From Sphingomonas oligophenolica (GTDB lineage: Bacteria; Pseudomonadota; Alphaproteobacteria; Sphingomonadales; Sphingomonadaceae): a stretch of DNA of 64,000 nucleotides. How positions within the stretch are numbered: the stretch's first letter is position 1; each line of letters opens with the position of its first letter. The stretch is taken from assembly GCF_006438955.1 (NCBI RefSeq), contig NZ_RCZK01000002.1, positions 1-64,000 on the forward strand, read 5' to 3'. Positions 17,938 through 27,004 of this stretch are shown here, in pieces. The position numbers and the translations under genes were made by a program. Under the pieces are notes generated by a model. The model ran no database searches. It worked only from the letters and a program-made list of their open reading frames with translations, and had not been told where the DNA came from.

Positions 17938-19100
17938 AGACCGTCACGATCCTCGGTGCGACCGGGTCGGTCGGCACCTCGACGCTCGACCTCATCGAGC
18001 GCGAGCCCGACCGGTTTCGCGTCCGCGCGCTCACCGCCAATGGCGATGTCGCGGGGCTGGCCGACGCCGCCAGACGCACCCGCGCGGCAATCGCGGTCGT
18101 CGCCGACGAATCCTGCCTGCCCGCCTTGCGCGAGGCACTCGCGGGCACTGAAACCGTGTGTGAAGGCGGACCGCAGGCGGTGTGCGACGCCGCGGCGGGG
18201 GCGGACTGGACGATGGGCGCGATCGTCGGCTGCGCGGGGCTCGGCCCGGTGATGGCGGCGGTCAGGGCAGGGGGTGTCGTCGTCATCGCCAACAAGGAGC
18301 CGCTGGTCTCGGCGGGCGACCTCGTCCTCGCCGCCGCCGCGCAAAGTGGCGCGACGCTGCTGCCCGCCGACAGCGAACACAATGCGATCTACCAATGTTT
18401 CGATCGCGCCCGCGCCGACCGGGTGCGCCGGATCGTGATCACCGCGAGCGGTGGCCCGTTCCGCGACTGGTCGACCGAGGCGATGCGCGGCGTCACCCCC
18501 GAACAGGCGGTCGCGCACCCCAACTGGTCGATGGGCGCGAAGATCAGCGTCGATTCGGCGACGATGATGAACAAGGGGCTCGAACTGATCGAGGCCGCGC
18601 GGCTGTTCCCGATCCCCCACGACCGGATCGAGATCGTCGTCCATCGCCAATCGGTGATCCATTCGATGGTCGATTATGTCGACGGATCGATCCTCGCTCA
18701 GCTCGGCCCCAGCGACATGCGCGTGCCGATCGCGCACACGCTCGCCTGGCCCGATCGCATGGCGACCCCGATGGCGCCGCTCGACCTCGTAGCGCTGGGG
18801 CGGCTCGATTTCGAGGCCGCGGACCCGGTTCGCTTTCCCGCGCTCCAACTCGCGCGCGATGCGCTGGAGGAGGGCGGTGCGCGGCCCGCGATCCTCAACG
18901 CCGCCAACGAAATCGCGGTCGCCGCGTTTCTGGCGCGACGGATCGGCTTCCTCGAAATTGCCGCAATCGTCGCCGATACGCTATCGCGCTTCGATCCGCC
19001 CGCGCCCGCCAGCCTCGATGACGTGCTGGCGATCGACCAAGAGGCGCGGCGATTCGCGAACGACGGGGTTGAGGGGCGTGTGAAGGATAGCGTGAATTGA
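17934..19100 (+). CDS. dxr: 1-deoxy-D-xylulose 5-phosphate reductoisomerase
   Basis: Dxr commits the MEP isoprenoid pathway by converting DXP to MEP with NADPH. It has 388 residues. The NADPH motif TILGATGSVGTSTLDLI is at residues 4-20, and the active-site stretches ADSEHNAIYQC, TASGGPFRD and KISVDSATMMNKGLE are present. Its ATG overlaps the cdsA stop (ATGA). A second MEP-pathway gene, ispDF, is in this window at 42916, and uppS uses the pathway product. Confidence 0.97.
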   Translation: MKTVTILGATGSVGTSTLDLIEREPDRFRVRALTANGDVAGLADAARRTRAAIAVVADESCLPALREALAGTETVCEGGPQAVCDAAAGADWTMGAIVGCAGLGPVMAAVRAGGVVVIANKEPLVSAGDLVLAAAAQSGATLLPADSEHNAIYQCFDRARADRVRRIVITASGGPFRDWSTEAMRGVTPEQAVAHPNWSMGAKISVDSATMMNKGLELIEAARLFPIPHDRIEIVVHRQSVIHSMVDYVDGSILAQLGPSDMRVPIAHTLAWPDRMATPMAPLDLVALGRLDFEAADPVRFPALQLARDALEEGGARPAILNAANEIAVAAFLARRIGFLEIAAIVADTLSRFDPPAPASLDDVLAIDQEARRFANDGVEGRVKDSVN

Positions 19101-20230
19101 TCCAGTCTCCCGGCCTGTTTTTGACCGTCATCGCGTTTCTAGGTGCGATCGGCCCGCTCGTGTTCATCCACGAACTGGGTCATTATTTCGCGGGGCGGCT
19201 GTTCGGGATCAAGTCGGACGTGTTTTCGATCGGCTTCGGCCGCGAGATCACCGGATGGACCGACCGGCGCGGCACCCGGTGGAAAATCGCCTGGCTGCCG
19301 CTCGGCGGCTACGTCAAATTCGCGGGCGACATGAACGCGGTGGGCGAACCCGATGCAGCCTGGCTCGCACTGCCCGCGGCCGACCGCGCGCGGACGTTCC
19401 AGGCCAAGCCGCTGTGGCAGCGCGCGATCGTGGTCGCGGCGGGACCCGTCGTGAATCTGGCGCTCGCGGTGCTGATCCTTGCCGGATTCGCCTATGGCTA
19501 TGGCGTCGATCGCACCCCCGCGATCGTCGACAGCGTCATCGCGGGTGGCCCGGGCGCCGCCGCCGGGTTGCGCCAGGGGGACCGCATCCTGTCGATCGAC
19601 GGCCGTTCGATCGACAGTTTTTCCGAGCTCGCGCGCTTTGCGCAGATCCGTCCTGCCGAACAGGTCGCGGTGACGATCAACCGCGGTGGACACCGTTTCG
19701 TCCGCCCGCTCACGATCGGGGTCGAACGCCAGCGCGACCGGTTCGGCAACGAATACCGAATCGGTCGGATCGGCATCGCCAGCGGTTCCCCGGTGCTCGC
19801 CCCGGTCGGACTGCTCGAAGCGCCGATCGCGGGGGTGCGGATGACCGGCGGGATTATCCGCGGCACGTTCGATACGCTCGGCCAGGTAATCTCGGGCCGC
19901 CGCTCGATCGAGGAACTGGGCGGCCCGATCCGGATCGCTAAGATTTCGGGCGAACAGCTCTCGCTCGGCTGGGCGGCATTCGTCTGGCTGGTCGCGATGC
20001 TGTCGATCAATCTGGGGTTCATCAACCTGCTGCCAGTACCGATGCTCGATGGTGGCCATCTGTTTTTCTATGCGATCGAGGCGGTGCGGCGGCGCCCGCT
20101 CGAGCCGCGTGTCCAGGAGTGGGCGTTTCGCGGCGGCCTTGCAGCGGTGCTCGCGCTGATGCTCGTCGTGACTTTCAACGATTTGGGCGCAGTGGGCTTG
20201 TGGCAACGGCTCGCCGGGTTGATTGGCTGA
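19097..20230 (+). CDS. rseP: Site-2 zinc metalloprotease (RseP/RIP family)
   Basis: RseP cleaves anti-sigma factors and leftover signal peptides within the inner membrane. The protein has 377 residues with a TTG start overlapping the dxr stop as TTGA. The zinc motif HELGH is at residues 25-29 in the first membrane helix. A PDZ domain occupies about residues 130-210. The C-terminal LDG motif appears as VPMLDGGHLFF near residue 313. It sits directly upstream of bamA, the common order in proteobacteria. Confidence 0.95.
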   Translation: MIQSPGLFLTVIAFLGAIGPLVFIHELGHYFAGRLFGIKSDVFSIGFGREITGWTDRRGTRWKIAWLPLGGYVKFAGDMNAVGEPDAAWLALPAADRARTFQAKPLWQRAIVVAAGPVVNLALAVLILAGFAYGYGVDRTPAIVDSVIAGGPGAAAGLRQGDRILSIDGRSIDSFSELARFAQIRPAEQVAVTINRGGHRFVRPLTIGVERQRDRFGNEYRIGRIGIASGSPVLAPVGLLEAPIAGVRMTGGIIRGTFDTLGQVISGRRSIEELGGPIRIAKISGEQLSLGWAAFVWLVAMLSINLGFINLLPVPMLDGGHLFFYAIEAVRRRPLEPRVQEWAFRGGLAAVLALMLVVTFNDLGAVGLWQRLAGLIG

Positions 20231-20308
20231 CGTGGATCAGGCAGGGCGCCTCAATTGAGTTCCCGCAGGCCTGCCCGTTGGCCTGCTGAGTTTCCTGGGG
20301 TGGGTTGA

Positions 20309-23077
20309 GTGACAGCTATCAAGAGTTCGACATACGTCCGGGCCGGCGCCATCCTGTTGGCGAGCACGGTCCTGTCCAGCGTTCCCGCCTTTGCCCAGAC
20401 CGTGCCGGGCGCGACCGATCCCGCGACGTCCGGTCCGGTCGCACAGGCTCCAGCGACTGCGGCTGCGCCGACGTCCCCGGTTGCGACCCCACCGGCCCTC
20501 GCGCCGGAGCGGATCATCAAGACATTGCGGGTCGAAGGATCGCAGCGGATCGAACCCGCGACGGTGCTTTCATACACCAAGCTGCGCGTCGGCATTCCCT
20601 ATTCCGCGGAAACGCTCGACCAGGCGCTGAAAGACCTTCAGGCCAGCGATCTGTTCGCCGACTATTCGATCTCGGGGGTCGAAACCGGCGACATCGTGGT
20701 GCGGATTCGCGAAAATCCGATCATCAACCGCGTGATCTTCGAAGGCAACAAATCGCTCAAGACCGACAAGATCACCAAGGAGGTCAAGCTCGCCCCGCGG
20801 CAGATCTTCACGCGGACCGCGGTGCGCCAGGACGTCGCGCGGATCATCGAACTCTATCGCCGCCAGGGTCGCTTCGCTGCGGTCGTGAGCCCTAAGATGG
20901 TCAATCTCGACCAGAACCGGGTCGACGTGGTGTTCGAGATCAGCGAAGGCGCGAAATCCAAGGTCCGCCAGATCAACGTCATCGGCAACGACGTGTTCAG
21001 CGACGACAAGCTGCGTGGCGAGATGGTGACCAAGCAGGCGCGCTTCTTCCGCATCCTGTCGTCGAACACCAGCTACGATCAGGATCGATTGAACTACGAT
21101 CAGCAGAAGCTGCGCCAATTCTACCTTACCCAGGGCTACGCCGATTTCCGCGTCACCTCCGCGATCGCCGAACTCACCCCCGACAAGCGTGATTTCATTA
21201 TCACTTATGTCGTCGAGGAGGGTAAGCGTTACAAATTCGGCGACGTGACCGTCGACAGCGAAATCCGCGACTTTGATGACAAGCGGCTTGCCGCATCGTT
21301 GCCGATCAAGAAGGGCGAATGGTACAACGCCAAGCTGGTCGAGGATTCGGTCGATCAGCTAAGCGAGGCCGCGGGCCTGTTCGGCTATGCGTTCACCGAT
21401 GTGAACCCCGATTTCCAGAAGGACTCCGATACGCTGACGATGGGGATGAATTTCCACATCGCGCAGGCGCAGCGCACCTATGTCGAGCGGATCGACATCA
21501 ACGGCAATACGCAGACGCAGGACAAGGTGGTCCGCCGCGAAATCCGCCTGGCGGAGGGGGATGCATTCAACAGCTTCCAGCTCAAGCGCAGCCAGGACCG
21601 GATCAACAGCCTGGGCTATTTCCAGGACAAGATGGAAATCAAGCAGGTTCCGGGGTCGGCTCCCGATCGGATCGTCCTCGAGACCAATCTCGAGGAAAAA
21701 TCGACCGGCCAGCTCCAGCTGTCGGTCGGCTATTCCAGCCTTGAACGGTTCATCGTTCAGGCCAACATCACCCAGGCCAATTTCCGCGGCAAGGGGCAGG
21801 AACTGCGCGCCGGCGTCAATTATTCGAGCTATTCGAAGTCGGTCAATCTGGGCTTCACCGAACCCTATCTGTTCGACAAGAATATCGCGCTGGCGTTCGA
21901 CGCGTTCCGCCAGGATCTCAACCAGTTCAATTTTAACGGAAACCAGCGACAGACCACCTATTCGCAGGTGCGTACGGGCTTCCAGGTGCGTGCCGGGGTG
22001 CCGCTGACCGAATATTGGTCGCTGTCTGGGCGTTACGGCCTGTCGTACGACAAAGTCGGGCTCGACGAAAACAGCTTCTTCACCGGCGGCGTATGCGATC
22101 CGCTGAAGGCAGGGCGCTATCTGTGCGATTCGATCGGCAATCGCCTGACCTCGTCGGTGGGTTATTCGGTGATCTACGACAGCCTCAACAGCCGCCTGCG
22201 CCCGACCGCCGGATCGCGCTATTCGCTGAGCCAGGATTTCGCGGGGCTCGGCGGCGACGTCAAATATATCCGCACCTCGGTCAACGGCGCAAAATATTGG
22301 GGTATCGGCAAGGGCTTCGTGTTCTCGGTGGTGGGCGAGGGCGGCTATATCGCCAGCCTCGAAAAGAGCCGCGGACCCGGGATCGACAAGGTCCGGATCA
22401 CCGATCGTTTCTACCTCGGCTCGCCGCAGTTCCGCGGATTCGACATCCGCGGCGTCGGGCCGCGCGTGCTGCGCCAGTCCTATACGACCGATACCAGCGG
22501 CAGCCAGATCCTGGTTACCGATCGCAATCAGATCGTCGACGATGCGCTGGGTGGGCGGGCCTATTATCTGGCGCGCGCTGAGCTTGAGATTCCGCTGGGC
22601 TCGGGTGCACGCGAACTCGGGCTGCGACCGTCGATCTATGCGCAGATCGGTGGCTTGTTCGGGATTGCCCGGCCGTTGCCGACCGCCACCTTCCCGACGA
22701 TCACCGATGCCAGTGGCAAGGTCACGGTGCTGCCGATCACGACCCCGATCAAGGATGCTGCGGGCAACCAACTCTACATCGTGTCACCAACCGATACGAC
22801 CAACGTCGGGGCCATCACCACTTGCATGGTCGGGTTCTCCGCCACCGCCGGCAGTGCGTGCACGGGCACATCGACCAACACGATCTATTCGACCTCGATC
22901 GCCCCATTCAAGGAAACCTTCCTGGGCGACTCTGCCAGTCCGCGGCTTACCGTGGGCATCGGGGTCAACTGGAATTCGCCGTTCGGTCCGCTGCGGATCG
23001 ATGTCGCCAAGGCCATTCTCACCCAGCCCGGCGACGACCCCAAACTCGTAACGTTCAACGTAGGGACACAGTTCTGA
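20309..23077 (+). CDS. bamA: Outer membrane protein assembly factor BamA
   Basis: BamA inserts beta-barrel proteins into the outer membrane. It has 922 residues, longer than the roughly 810 of E. coli. A signal peptide ends near residue 30 (SSVPAFAQ) and is followed by a Pro/Ala/Thr-rich linker. Five POTRA repeats lie at about residues 65-420, and then the Omp85 barrel (for example PTAGSRYSLSQDF, and LYLGSPQFRGF-like FYLGSPQFRGF). Residues about 789-869 form an unusual Thr/Ser-rich insert with two Cys before the final strands (FGPLRIDVAKA). The GTG start at 20309 is preceded by GGGGTGGG. Confidence 0.96.
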   Translation: MTAIKSSTYVRAGAILLASTVLSSVPAFAQTVPGATDPATSGPVAQAPATAAAPTSPVATPPALAPERIIKTLRVEGSQRIEPATVLSYTKLRVGIPYSAETLDQALKDLQASDLFADYSISGVETGDIVVRIRENPIINRVIFEGNKSLKTDKITKEVKLAPRQIFTRTAVRQDVARIIELYRRQGRFAAVVSPKMVNLDQNRVDVVFEISEGAKSKVRQINVIGNDVFSDDKLRGEMVTKQARFFRILSSNTSYDQDRLNYDQQKLRQFYLTQGYADFRVTSAIAELTPDKRDFIITYVVEEGKRYKFGDVTVDSEIRDFDDKRLAASLPIKKGEWYNAKLVEDSVDQLSEAAGLFGYAFTDVNPDFQKDSDTLTMGMNFHIAQAQRTYVERIDINGNTQTQDKVVRREIRLAEGDAFNSFQLKRSQDRINSLGYFQDKMEIKQVPGSAPDRIVLETNLEEKSTGQLQLSVGYSSLERFIVQANITQANFRGKGQELRAGVNYSSYSKSVNLGFTEPYLFDKNIALAFDAFRQDLNQFNFNGNQRQTTYSQVRTGFQVRAGVPLTEYWSLSGRYGLSYDKVGLDENSFFTGGVCDPLKAGRYLCDSIGNRLTSSVGYSVIYDSLNSRLRPTAGSRYSLSQDFAGLGGDVKYIRTSVNGAKYWGIGKGFVFSVVGEGGYIASLEKSRGPGIDKVRITDRFYLGSPQFRGFDIRGVGPRVLRQSYTTDTSGSQILVTDRNQIVDDALGGRAYYLARAELEIPLGSGARELGLRPSIYAQIGGLFGIARPLPTATFPTITDASGKVTVLPITTPIKDAAGNQLYIVSPTDTTNVGAITTCMVGFSATAGSACTGTSTNTIYSTSIAPFKETFLGDSASPRLTVGIGVNWNSPFGPLRIDVAKAILTQPGDDPKLVTFNVGTQF

Positions 23078-23829
23078 TGACCAAGTTCACCACCATCTCG
23101 CTCACCGCGATCGCGGTTGCCACGCTGGTAGCCAGCGGTGCGGCCTCGGCCCAGACCGCGGGCATCGCCACCGCGTCGCCCGATGCCTCGATCCTGAGCG
23201 CTAAGGCGTTCGCCGCGGCCAACACCCAGATTTCGACGACTTACAAGACCCAGCTCGATCAGGCCGCGGCGCAGGACACGGCGCTCAACACCCAGATCCG
23301 CACGCTGATCGACACCAACAAGGACGGCCAGATTTCGCAGGCCGAACTGGCTACCGGGCAGAACGCGCAATCGGCGATCGGCGCGCAGGTCAAGGCTGCG
23401 CAGTCCAAGGCGTCGCCCGCGATCGACCAGTTGCGCCAGCCAGCGATCAAGGCACAGGCCTATGCGCTGGAAATGCTCAGTCAGAAGTACGAACCCGCGC
23501 TTCAGGCGGTGGCAAAGGCCAAGGGGATCAATATCGTCCTGGCGCCCAACGCGGTCCAATACGCGCCGCCCGCGACCGACATCACCGAAGCGGTAATCGC
23601 GGAAATCGATCGCACGACGCCGTCGATCAGCATCGCCGCGCCCGCCAACTTCCAGCCCAGCCAGGACACCGTCCAGCTGCTCAACCAGTATCGCCAAGCG
23701 GTCTACATCAACGAACTGCGGCGCCAGCAGGCCGCGCAGGGCACCGCCGCGCCGACCCCGTCGGCGACCGGTGGTGCGGCGGCACCCGCGCCCTCACCCG
23801 CCAAGGGCAAGAAGAACGAAGGCCGGTGA
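23077..23829 (+). CDS. skp: Skp/OmpH-family periplasmic chaperone with EF-hand-like loop
   Basis: Skp/OmpH proteins hold unfolded outer-membrane proteins and are usually encoded next to bamA, as here (the ATG overlaps the bamA TGA as TGATG). The protein has 250 residues with a signal peptide ending GAASAQ (residue 26). Coiled-coil-like helices follow, then the conserved core [18 protein letters not shown]. Residues 79-90 ([12 protein letters not shown]) are a textbook 12-residue EF-hand loop inserted in the first long helix, which I would not expect in Skp. The C-terminus is Ala/Pro/Lys-rich. Confidence 0.82.
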   Translation: MTKFTTISLTAIAVATLVASGAASAQTAGIATASPDASILSAKAFAAANTQISTTYKTQLDQAAAQDTALNTQIRTLIDTNKDGQISQAELATGQNAQSAIGAQVKAAQSKASPAIDQLRQPAIKAQAYALEMLSQKYEPALQAVAKAKGINIVLAPNAVQYAPPATDITEAVIAEIDRTTPSISIAAPANFQPSQDTVQLLNQYRQAVYINELRRQQAAQGTAAPTPSATGGAAAPAPSPAKGKKNEGR

Positions 23830-24323
23830 GCGAGACCGCGTCCGACGCCACGACCATGACCGCGCTCGATATCGCCAATTACGATACCCAGCGCGTCATG
23901 GCGGCGTTGCCGCATCGCTACCCAATGCTGCTGGTCGATCGGGTCGAGGAACTGATCCTCGACACGTCGATCGTCGCGATCAAGGCGGTGACGATCAACG
24001 AAGGTTTCTTCCAGGGGCATTTTCCGGGGCGCCCGATCATGCCCGGCGTGCTGATCGTCGAGGCGCTGGCGCAAGCGGCGGGGATCCTCGCGGTCGAGAG
24101 CCTGGGTCTCGCGGGATCGGGCAAGCTGGTTTACTTCATGGCGATCGACGGCGCGAAGTTTCGGAAACCCGTCGAACCCGGCGTGCTGCTCCGCCTCGAG
24201 GCTAGCTTCGTCCAGCAGCGTAGTTCGGTCTGCAAGTTCGCTGGCATCGCGAAGATCGACGGCCAAGTGGTTGCGGAAGCGAATTTTACCGCGATGATCG
24301 CCGATCCGCCCAAAACTGCCTAG
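23826..24323 (+). CDS. fabZ: 3-hydroxyacyl-ACP dehydratase FabZ
   Basis: FabZ dehydrates 3-hydroxyacyl-ACP in fatty-acid elongation. It has 165 residues from a GTG overlapping the skp stop (GTGA); an ATG at 23856 would remove ten N-terminal residues. The hotdog fold shows [16 protein letters not shown] and the active-site stretch [15 protein letters not shown] with the catalytic His. The lpxD/lpxA genes that often flank fabZ in this cluster are absent, so the lipid A genes must lie elsewhere. Confidence 0.95.
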   Translation: MSETASDATTMTALDIANYDTQRVMAALPHRYPMLLVDRVEELILDTSIVAIKAVTINEGFFQGHFPGRPIMPGVLIVEALAQAAGILAVESLGLAGSGKLVYFMAIDGAKFRKPVEPGVLLRLEASFVQQRSSVCKFAGIAKIDGQVVAEANFTAMIADPPKTA

Positions 24324-24354
24324 CGGGTCGGCTTGCCGTCACCTTTCGTGAACT

Positions 24355-24382
24355 TTGACTTGTGCGCGCCCCTCCGCTAGGC
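24355..24382 (+). promoter_or_regulatory. Possible housekeeping promoter for rpmE
   Basis: TTGACT (24355-24360) is followed after 16 bases by CTAGGC (24377-24382), the kind of weak -10 seen at alphaproteobacterial promoters. It lies about 50 bases upstream of the rpmE start. The call is by eye only. Confidence 0.35.
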
Positions 24383-24397
24383 CCGCGCCTTCCTTTT

Positions 24398-24416
24398 GGC
24401 TGGTCGGAAACCAGCC
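24398..24416 (+). promoter_or_regulatory. Stem-loop in the rpmE leader
   Basis: GGCTGGT (24398-24404) and ACCAGCC (24410-24416) form a perfect 7-bp stem with a 5-base loop CGGAA. It ends 17 bases before the rpmE GTG and just before the GGAG ribosome site, so it is placed to affect translation. Confidence 0.45.
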
Positions 24417-24433
24417 GCATCCGGAGAATAGAC

Positions 24434-24667
24434 GTGAAGCCCGATACGCACCCCGACTACCACATGATCAAGGTCCAGATGACCGACGGCACCGTGTACG
24501 AAACCCGCTCCACCTGGGGCAAGGAAGGCGACACGATGACGCTCGAGATCGATCCGCTGGCGCATCCGGCCTGGACCGGCGGTCGCGGCACGATGCTCGA
24601 CGCGGGCGGCCAGGTCGCGCGCTTCAACAAGCGCTTCGGCGGCGGGCTGACGCTCCGCAAGGGCTAA
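24434..24667 (+). CDS. rpmE: 50S ribosomal protein L31 (cysteine-less form)
   Basis: This 77-residue protein starts at a GTG preceded by CCGGAG; no closer ATG gives a full-length N-terminus. It starts [10 protein letters not shown] and ends with the L31 signature [14 protein letters not shown] at about residues 58-71. None of the four zinc-binding Cys of C+ L31 is present, so it is the C- type, needing no zinc. It is likely transcribed separately from fabZ. Confidence 0.93.
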   Translation: MKPDTHPDYHMIKVQMTDGTVYETRSTWGKEGDTMTLEIDPLAHPAWTGGRGTMLDAGGQVARFNKRFGGGLTLRKG

Positions 24668-24702
24668 CGCCGCGTTAACCTCGGCGGCGTAGGCTCCACG
24701 CC

Positions 24703-25029
24703 ATGTTCGCCGCCGAGTTCGAATCCGCCAAGACCGACAGCCGCCGCCGCGCGCCGCGCGCGCCGGTGTCGCTCGACGCGCGCCTCGGCAAGGCCGGGCG
24801 GACGCTGTGCAAGGTGGTCGACATCTCGATCCACGGCGCCAAGCTGCAAACCTATTCGGCGCTGAAGCGCGGCGAGACGATCTGGTTGACGCTCCCCGAA
24901 GTCGGCTCGATCGCGGCCGACGTCATGTGGGCCGACGATTTTATCGGCGGCTGCCAGTTTCGCAAACCGATCGACGCCGATGTTTTCGCGCTTCTCGTCG
25001 AAGCGCAGGGTGGCATTGTCGCCGGCTGA
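24703..25029 (+). CDS. PilZ-domain protein (probable c-di-GMP receptor)
   Basis: This 108-residue protein is essentially one PilZ domain. The c-di-GMP-binding elements are an Arg-rich segment RRRAPRAPVSLDAR (residues 14-27, containing RxxxR) and DISIHGAKL (residues 40-48, the D/N-x-S-x-x-G motif). No other domain is present, so it would act as a small effector through a partner. A c-di-GMP phosphodiesterase-type protein is encoded elsewhere in the window (59775-62066), but no direct link is shown. Confidence 0.85.
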   Translation: MFAAEFESAKTDSRRRAPRAPVSLDARLGKAGRTLCKVVDISIHGAKLQTYSALKRGETIWLTLPEVGSIAADVMWADDFIGGCQFRKPIDADVFALLVEAQGGIVAG

Positions 25030-25052
25030 CCCCGTCGGCGGCTTACCGGGGC

Positions 25053-25142
25053 TGGCGGAGAGAGTGGGATTCGAACCCACGGTGGGCGTGAACCCACGGC
25101 GGTTTTCAAGACCGCAGCAATCGACCACTCTGCCACCTCTCC
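25053..25142 (-). tRNA. tRNA-Ser (anticodon UGA)
   Basis: The minus strand reads from GGAGAGGTGGCAGAGTGG (25142 downward) through the anticodon stem-loop GCGGT-CTTGAAA-ACCGC with anticodon TGA, a long variable arm, the T-loop GGTTCGAATCC and a genomically encoded CCA at 25055-25053. The 90-nt length and long variable arm fit a class II serine tRNA. Confidence 0.95.
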
Positions 25143-25237
25143 GCGCGGGCTTCCGATAGGCGCGACACGCCCATCTGTGCAAGAGCCGCGACGACGCGGG
25201 GTACCCGACGCGCACCGAATGTGGCACGTTCATCGGC

Positions 25238-26278
25238 ATGTGGGGGAATATCAGCAGGGTAGCGCGCTACGCGGCCATCGCAGCGGTCGCGCTCGCGTTC
25301 GGCGGACCCGTCGCGGCACAGGACGAATCGGGATTTCAGTCCTATCTGTCGACGCTCCGCCAGCAGGCGGCTGCGGCGGGGGTATCGGAGCGGACTAGCG
25401 CTGCGGTGTTCCCGACGCTGACACTCAACCAGCGCGTGATCGAGCTCGATCGCGGCCAGCCGGGCGGCACCTCCGGGTCGACCGCGATTCCGCCGTTCGC
25501 GCCGTACAAGGCGCGGCATGTCGATGACGCACGCATCCGGCGCGGGCAGGCGGCGTATCGCGAGAACCGGTCGCGGCTCGCGCGGATCGAGGATCGGACG
25601 GGAGTTCCCGAATCGATCATGGTGTCGATCTGGGGGCATGAAACCAATTACGGCGGCTATACCGGCAATTTCGATCTGCTCCGCAGCCTGGCGACGCTAG
25701 CCTATGAAGGCCGTCGTCGGTCGCTGTTCGCGGGCGAGTTCATCGCCGGGCTCAAGATGCTCGACCGCGGGGTGACCCGCAGCCAGTTGCAAGGCAGCTG
25801 GGCGGGCGCGACCGGGAATCCGCAATTCCTCCCCTCGGTCTATCTCAGGATCGCGCGCGACGGCGATGGCGATGGCCGGATAGATATCTGGAACAGCTCG
25901 GCGGATACGCTCGCTTCGATCGCCAATTACTTCGTCGATGCGGGCTGGCGCGCCGGGCAGCCGTGGGGAATCGCGGTCACCGTGCCGCGCGGGCTCGATC
26001 GATCGACGCTCGAAACCCGGCTCGTCTCGCCGCGTTGCCCGCGGGTGTTCGAACGCCACAGCGCGTGGCGGACTATGGCGGAATGGCGCGCGCTCGGCAT
26101 CGTACCGCAGGGTGGGCGCTGGCCCGCCGATTCGGTGCTGGCGACGCTGCTCGAACCCGACGGCGCGGGCGACACCGCCTATCTGCTGACGAGCAATTAT
26201 CGCGTCATCCTCGATTATAATTGTTCGAATTTCTACGCGCTGTCGGTCGGGCTGCTCGCCGATGCCGTCGCGGGCTAG
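25238..26278 (+). CDS. Lytic murein transglycosylase (MltB family)
   Basis: The enzyme would cleave peptidoglycan glycan strands to 1,6-anhydro ends in the periplasm. It is a 346-residue protein with an N-terminal signal peptide ending near GGPVAAQ (residue 28). The catalytic Glu is E135 in [14 protein letters not shown], and the family stretches [15 protein letters not shown] and [17 protein letters not shown] follow. It overlaps the next gene, an RlpA-like enzyme, by 17 nt, and a D,D-carboxypeptidase follows, so three peptidoglycan-acting genes form one unit. Confidence 0.92.
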   Translation: MWGNISRVARYAAIAAVALAFGGPVAAQDESGFQSYLSTLRQQAAAAGVSERTSAAVFPTLTLNQRVIELDRGQPGGTSGSTAIPPFAPYKARHVDDARIRRGQAAYRENRSRLARIEDRTGVPESIMVSIWGHETNYGGYTGNFDLLRSLATLAYEGRRRSLFAGEFIAGLKMLDRGVTRSQLQGSWAGATGNPQFLPSVYLRIARDGDGDGRIDIWNSSADTLASIANYFVDAGWRAGQPWGIAVTVPRGLDRSTLETRLVSPRCPRVFERHSAWRTMAEWRALGIVPQGGRWPADSVLATLLEPDGAGDTAYLLTSNYRVILDYNCSNFYALSVGLLADAVAG

Positions 26279-26978
26279 CCTGATCGCCCTGGCGCTGGCG
26301 TTGACCGCGTGCAGCGGCGGCAGCGGCCATGCCGCGGTGGTGAGTGCGGGCAGTTACGGCGATTACGAAAGTGTTGGACTCGCCAGCTGGTATGGCGACG
26401 AACTGGCGGGCAATCGCACCGCATCGGGCGCGCGGTTCGATCCCGCAGGGATTACCGCAGCGCACCGATCGCTGCCGCTCGGCTCCTATGTCGAGGTGAC
26501 CGATGTCGACACGGGGCGCTCGGTCGTCGTGCTGATCAACGATCGCGGGCCGGGGCGGCGTGATCGCGTCATCGACCTGTCGCGCGGCGCGGCGCAGCAA
26601 CTCGGCTTTGGACGGCGATCGGTGACGCGGGTGAAGGTGCGCGCCTACCACCCGACCGCGCTGGAGGCCGCGGCTTTGCTCGCGGGGAGGCCTGCCGCGC
26701 TGCGGTCGGGTGGGGTGGTGCCGGTGGCGAGCGACGATCGCGCGACGCGGGCTCCGCTCCACCTCGATCCTACGCGCCGCTACCGCGTCCAGATCGCAAC
26801 CTTTTCCAATTTTGCGCGTGCCCAGGCACTGGCGGGGCGGCTGGGCGCGGCGGTGGTGGCGTCAGGATCGCTCTATCGCGTGCAAATCGGCCCGCTGGCG
26901 GCGAAAGACGTGCAACCCGCGCGTGACGCGGTGGCGGCACATGGCTATGGCGACGCGCAGATCCTGCCTGCGGATTGA
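26262..26978 (+). CDS. rlpA: RlpA-like septal ring lytic transglycosylase lipoprotein
   Basis: RlpA acts on denuded glycan strands at the septum. The protein has 238 residues. A lipobox LTAC with C17 marks lipid attachment. A double-psi beta-barrel domain begins at [16 protein letters not shown] and contains the conserved INDRGPG. A SPOR domain, which binds denuded peptidoglycan, occupies about residues 167-236 ([17 protein letters not shown]). The start lies within the end of the MltB-like gene. Confidence 0.9.
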   Translation: MPSRASLIALALALTACSGGSGHAAVVSAGSYGDYESVGLASWYGDELAGNRTASGARFDPAGITAAHRSLPLGSYVEVTDVDTGRSVVVLINDRGPGRRDRVIDLSRGAAQQLGFGRRSVTRVKVRAYHPTALEAAALLAGRPAALRSGGVVPVASDDRATRAPLHLDPTRRYRVQIATFSNFARAQALAGRLGAAVVASGSLYRVQIGPLAAKDVQPARDAVAAHGYGDAQILPAD

Positions 26979-27004
26979 ACGATCACCGACACGGAACCTT
27001 ATTG

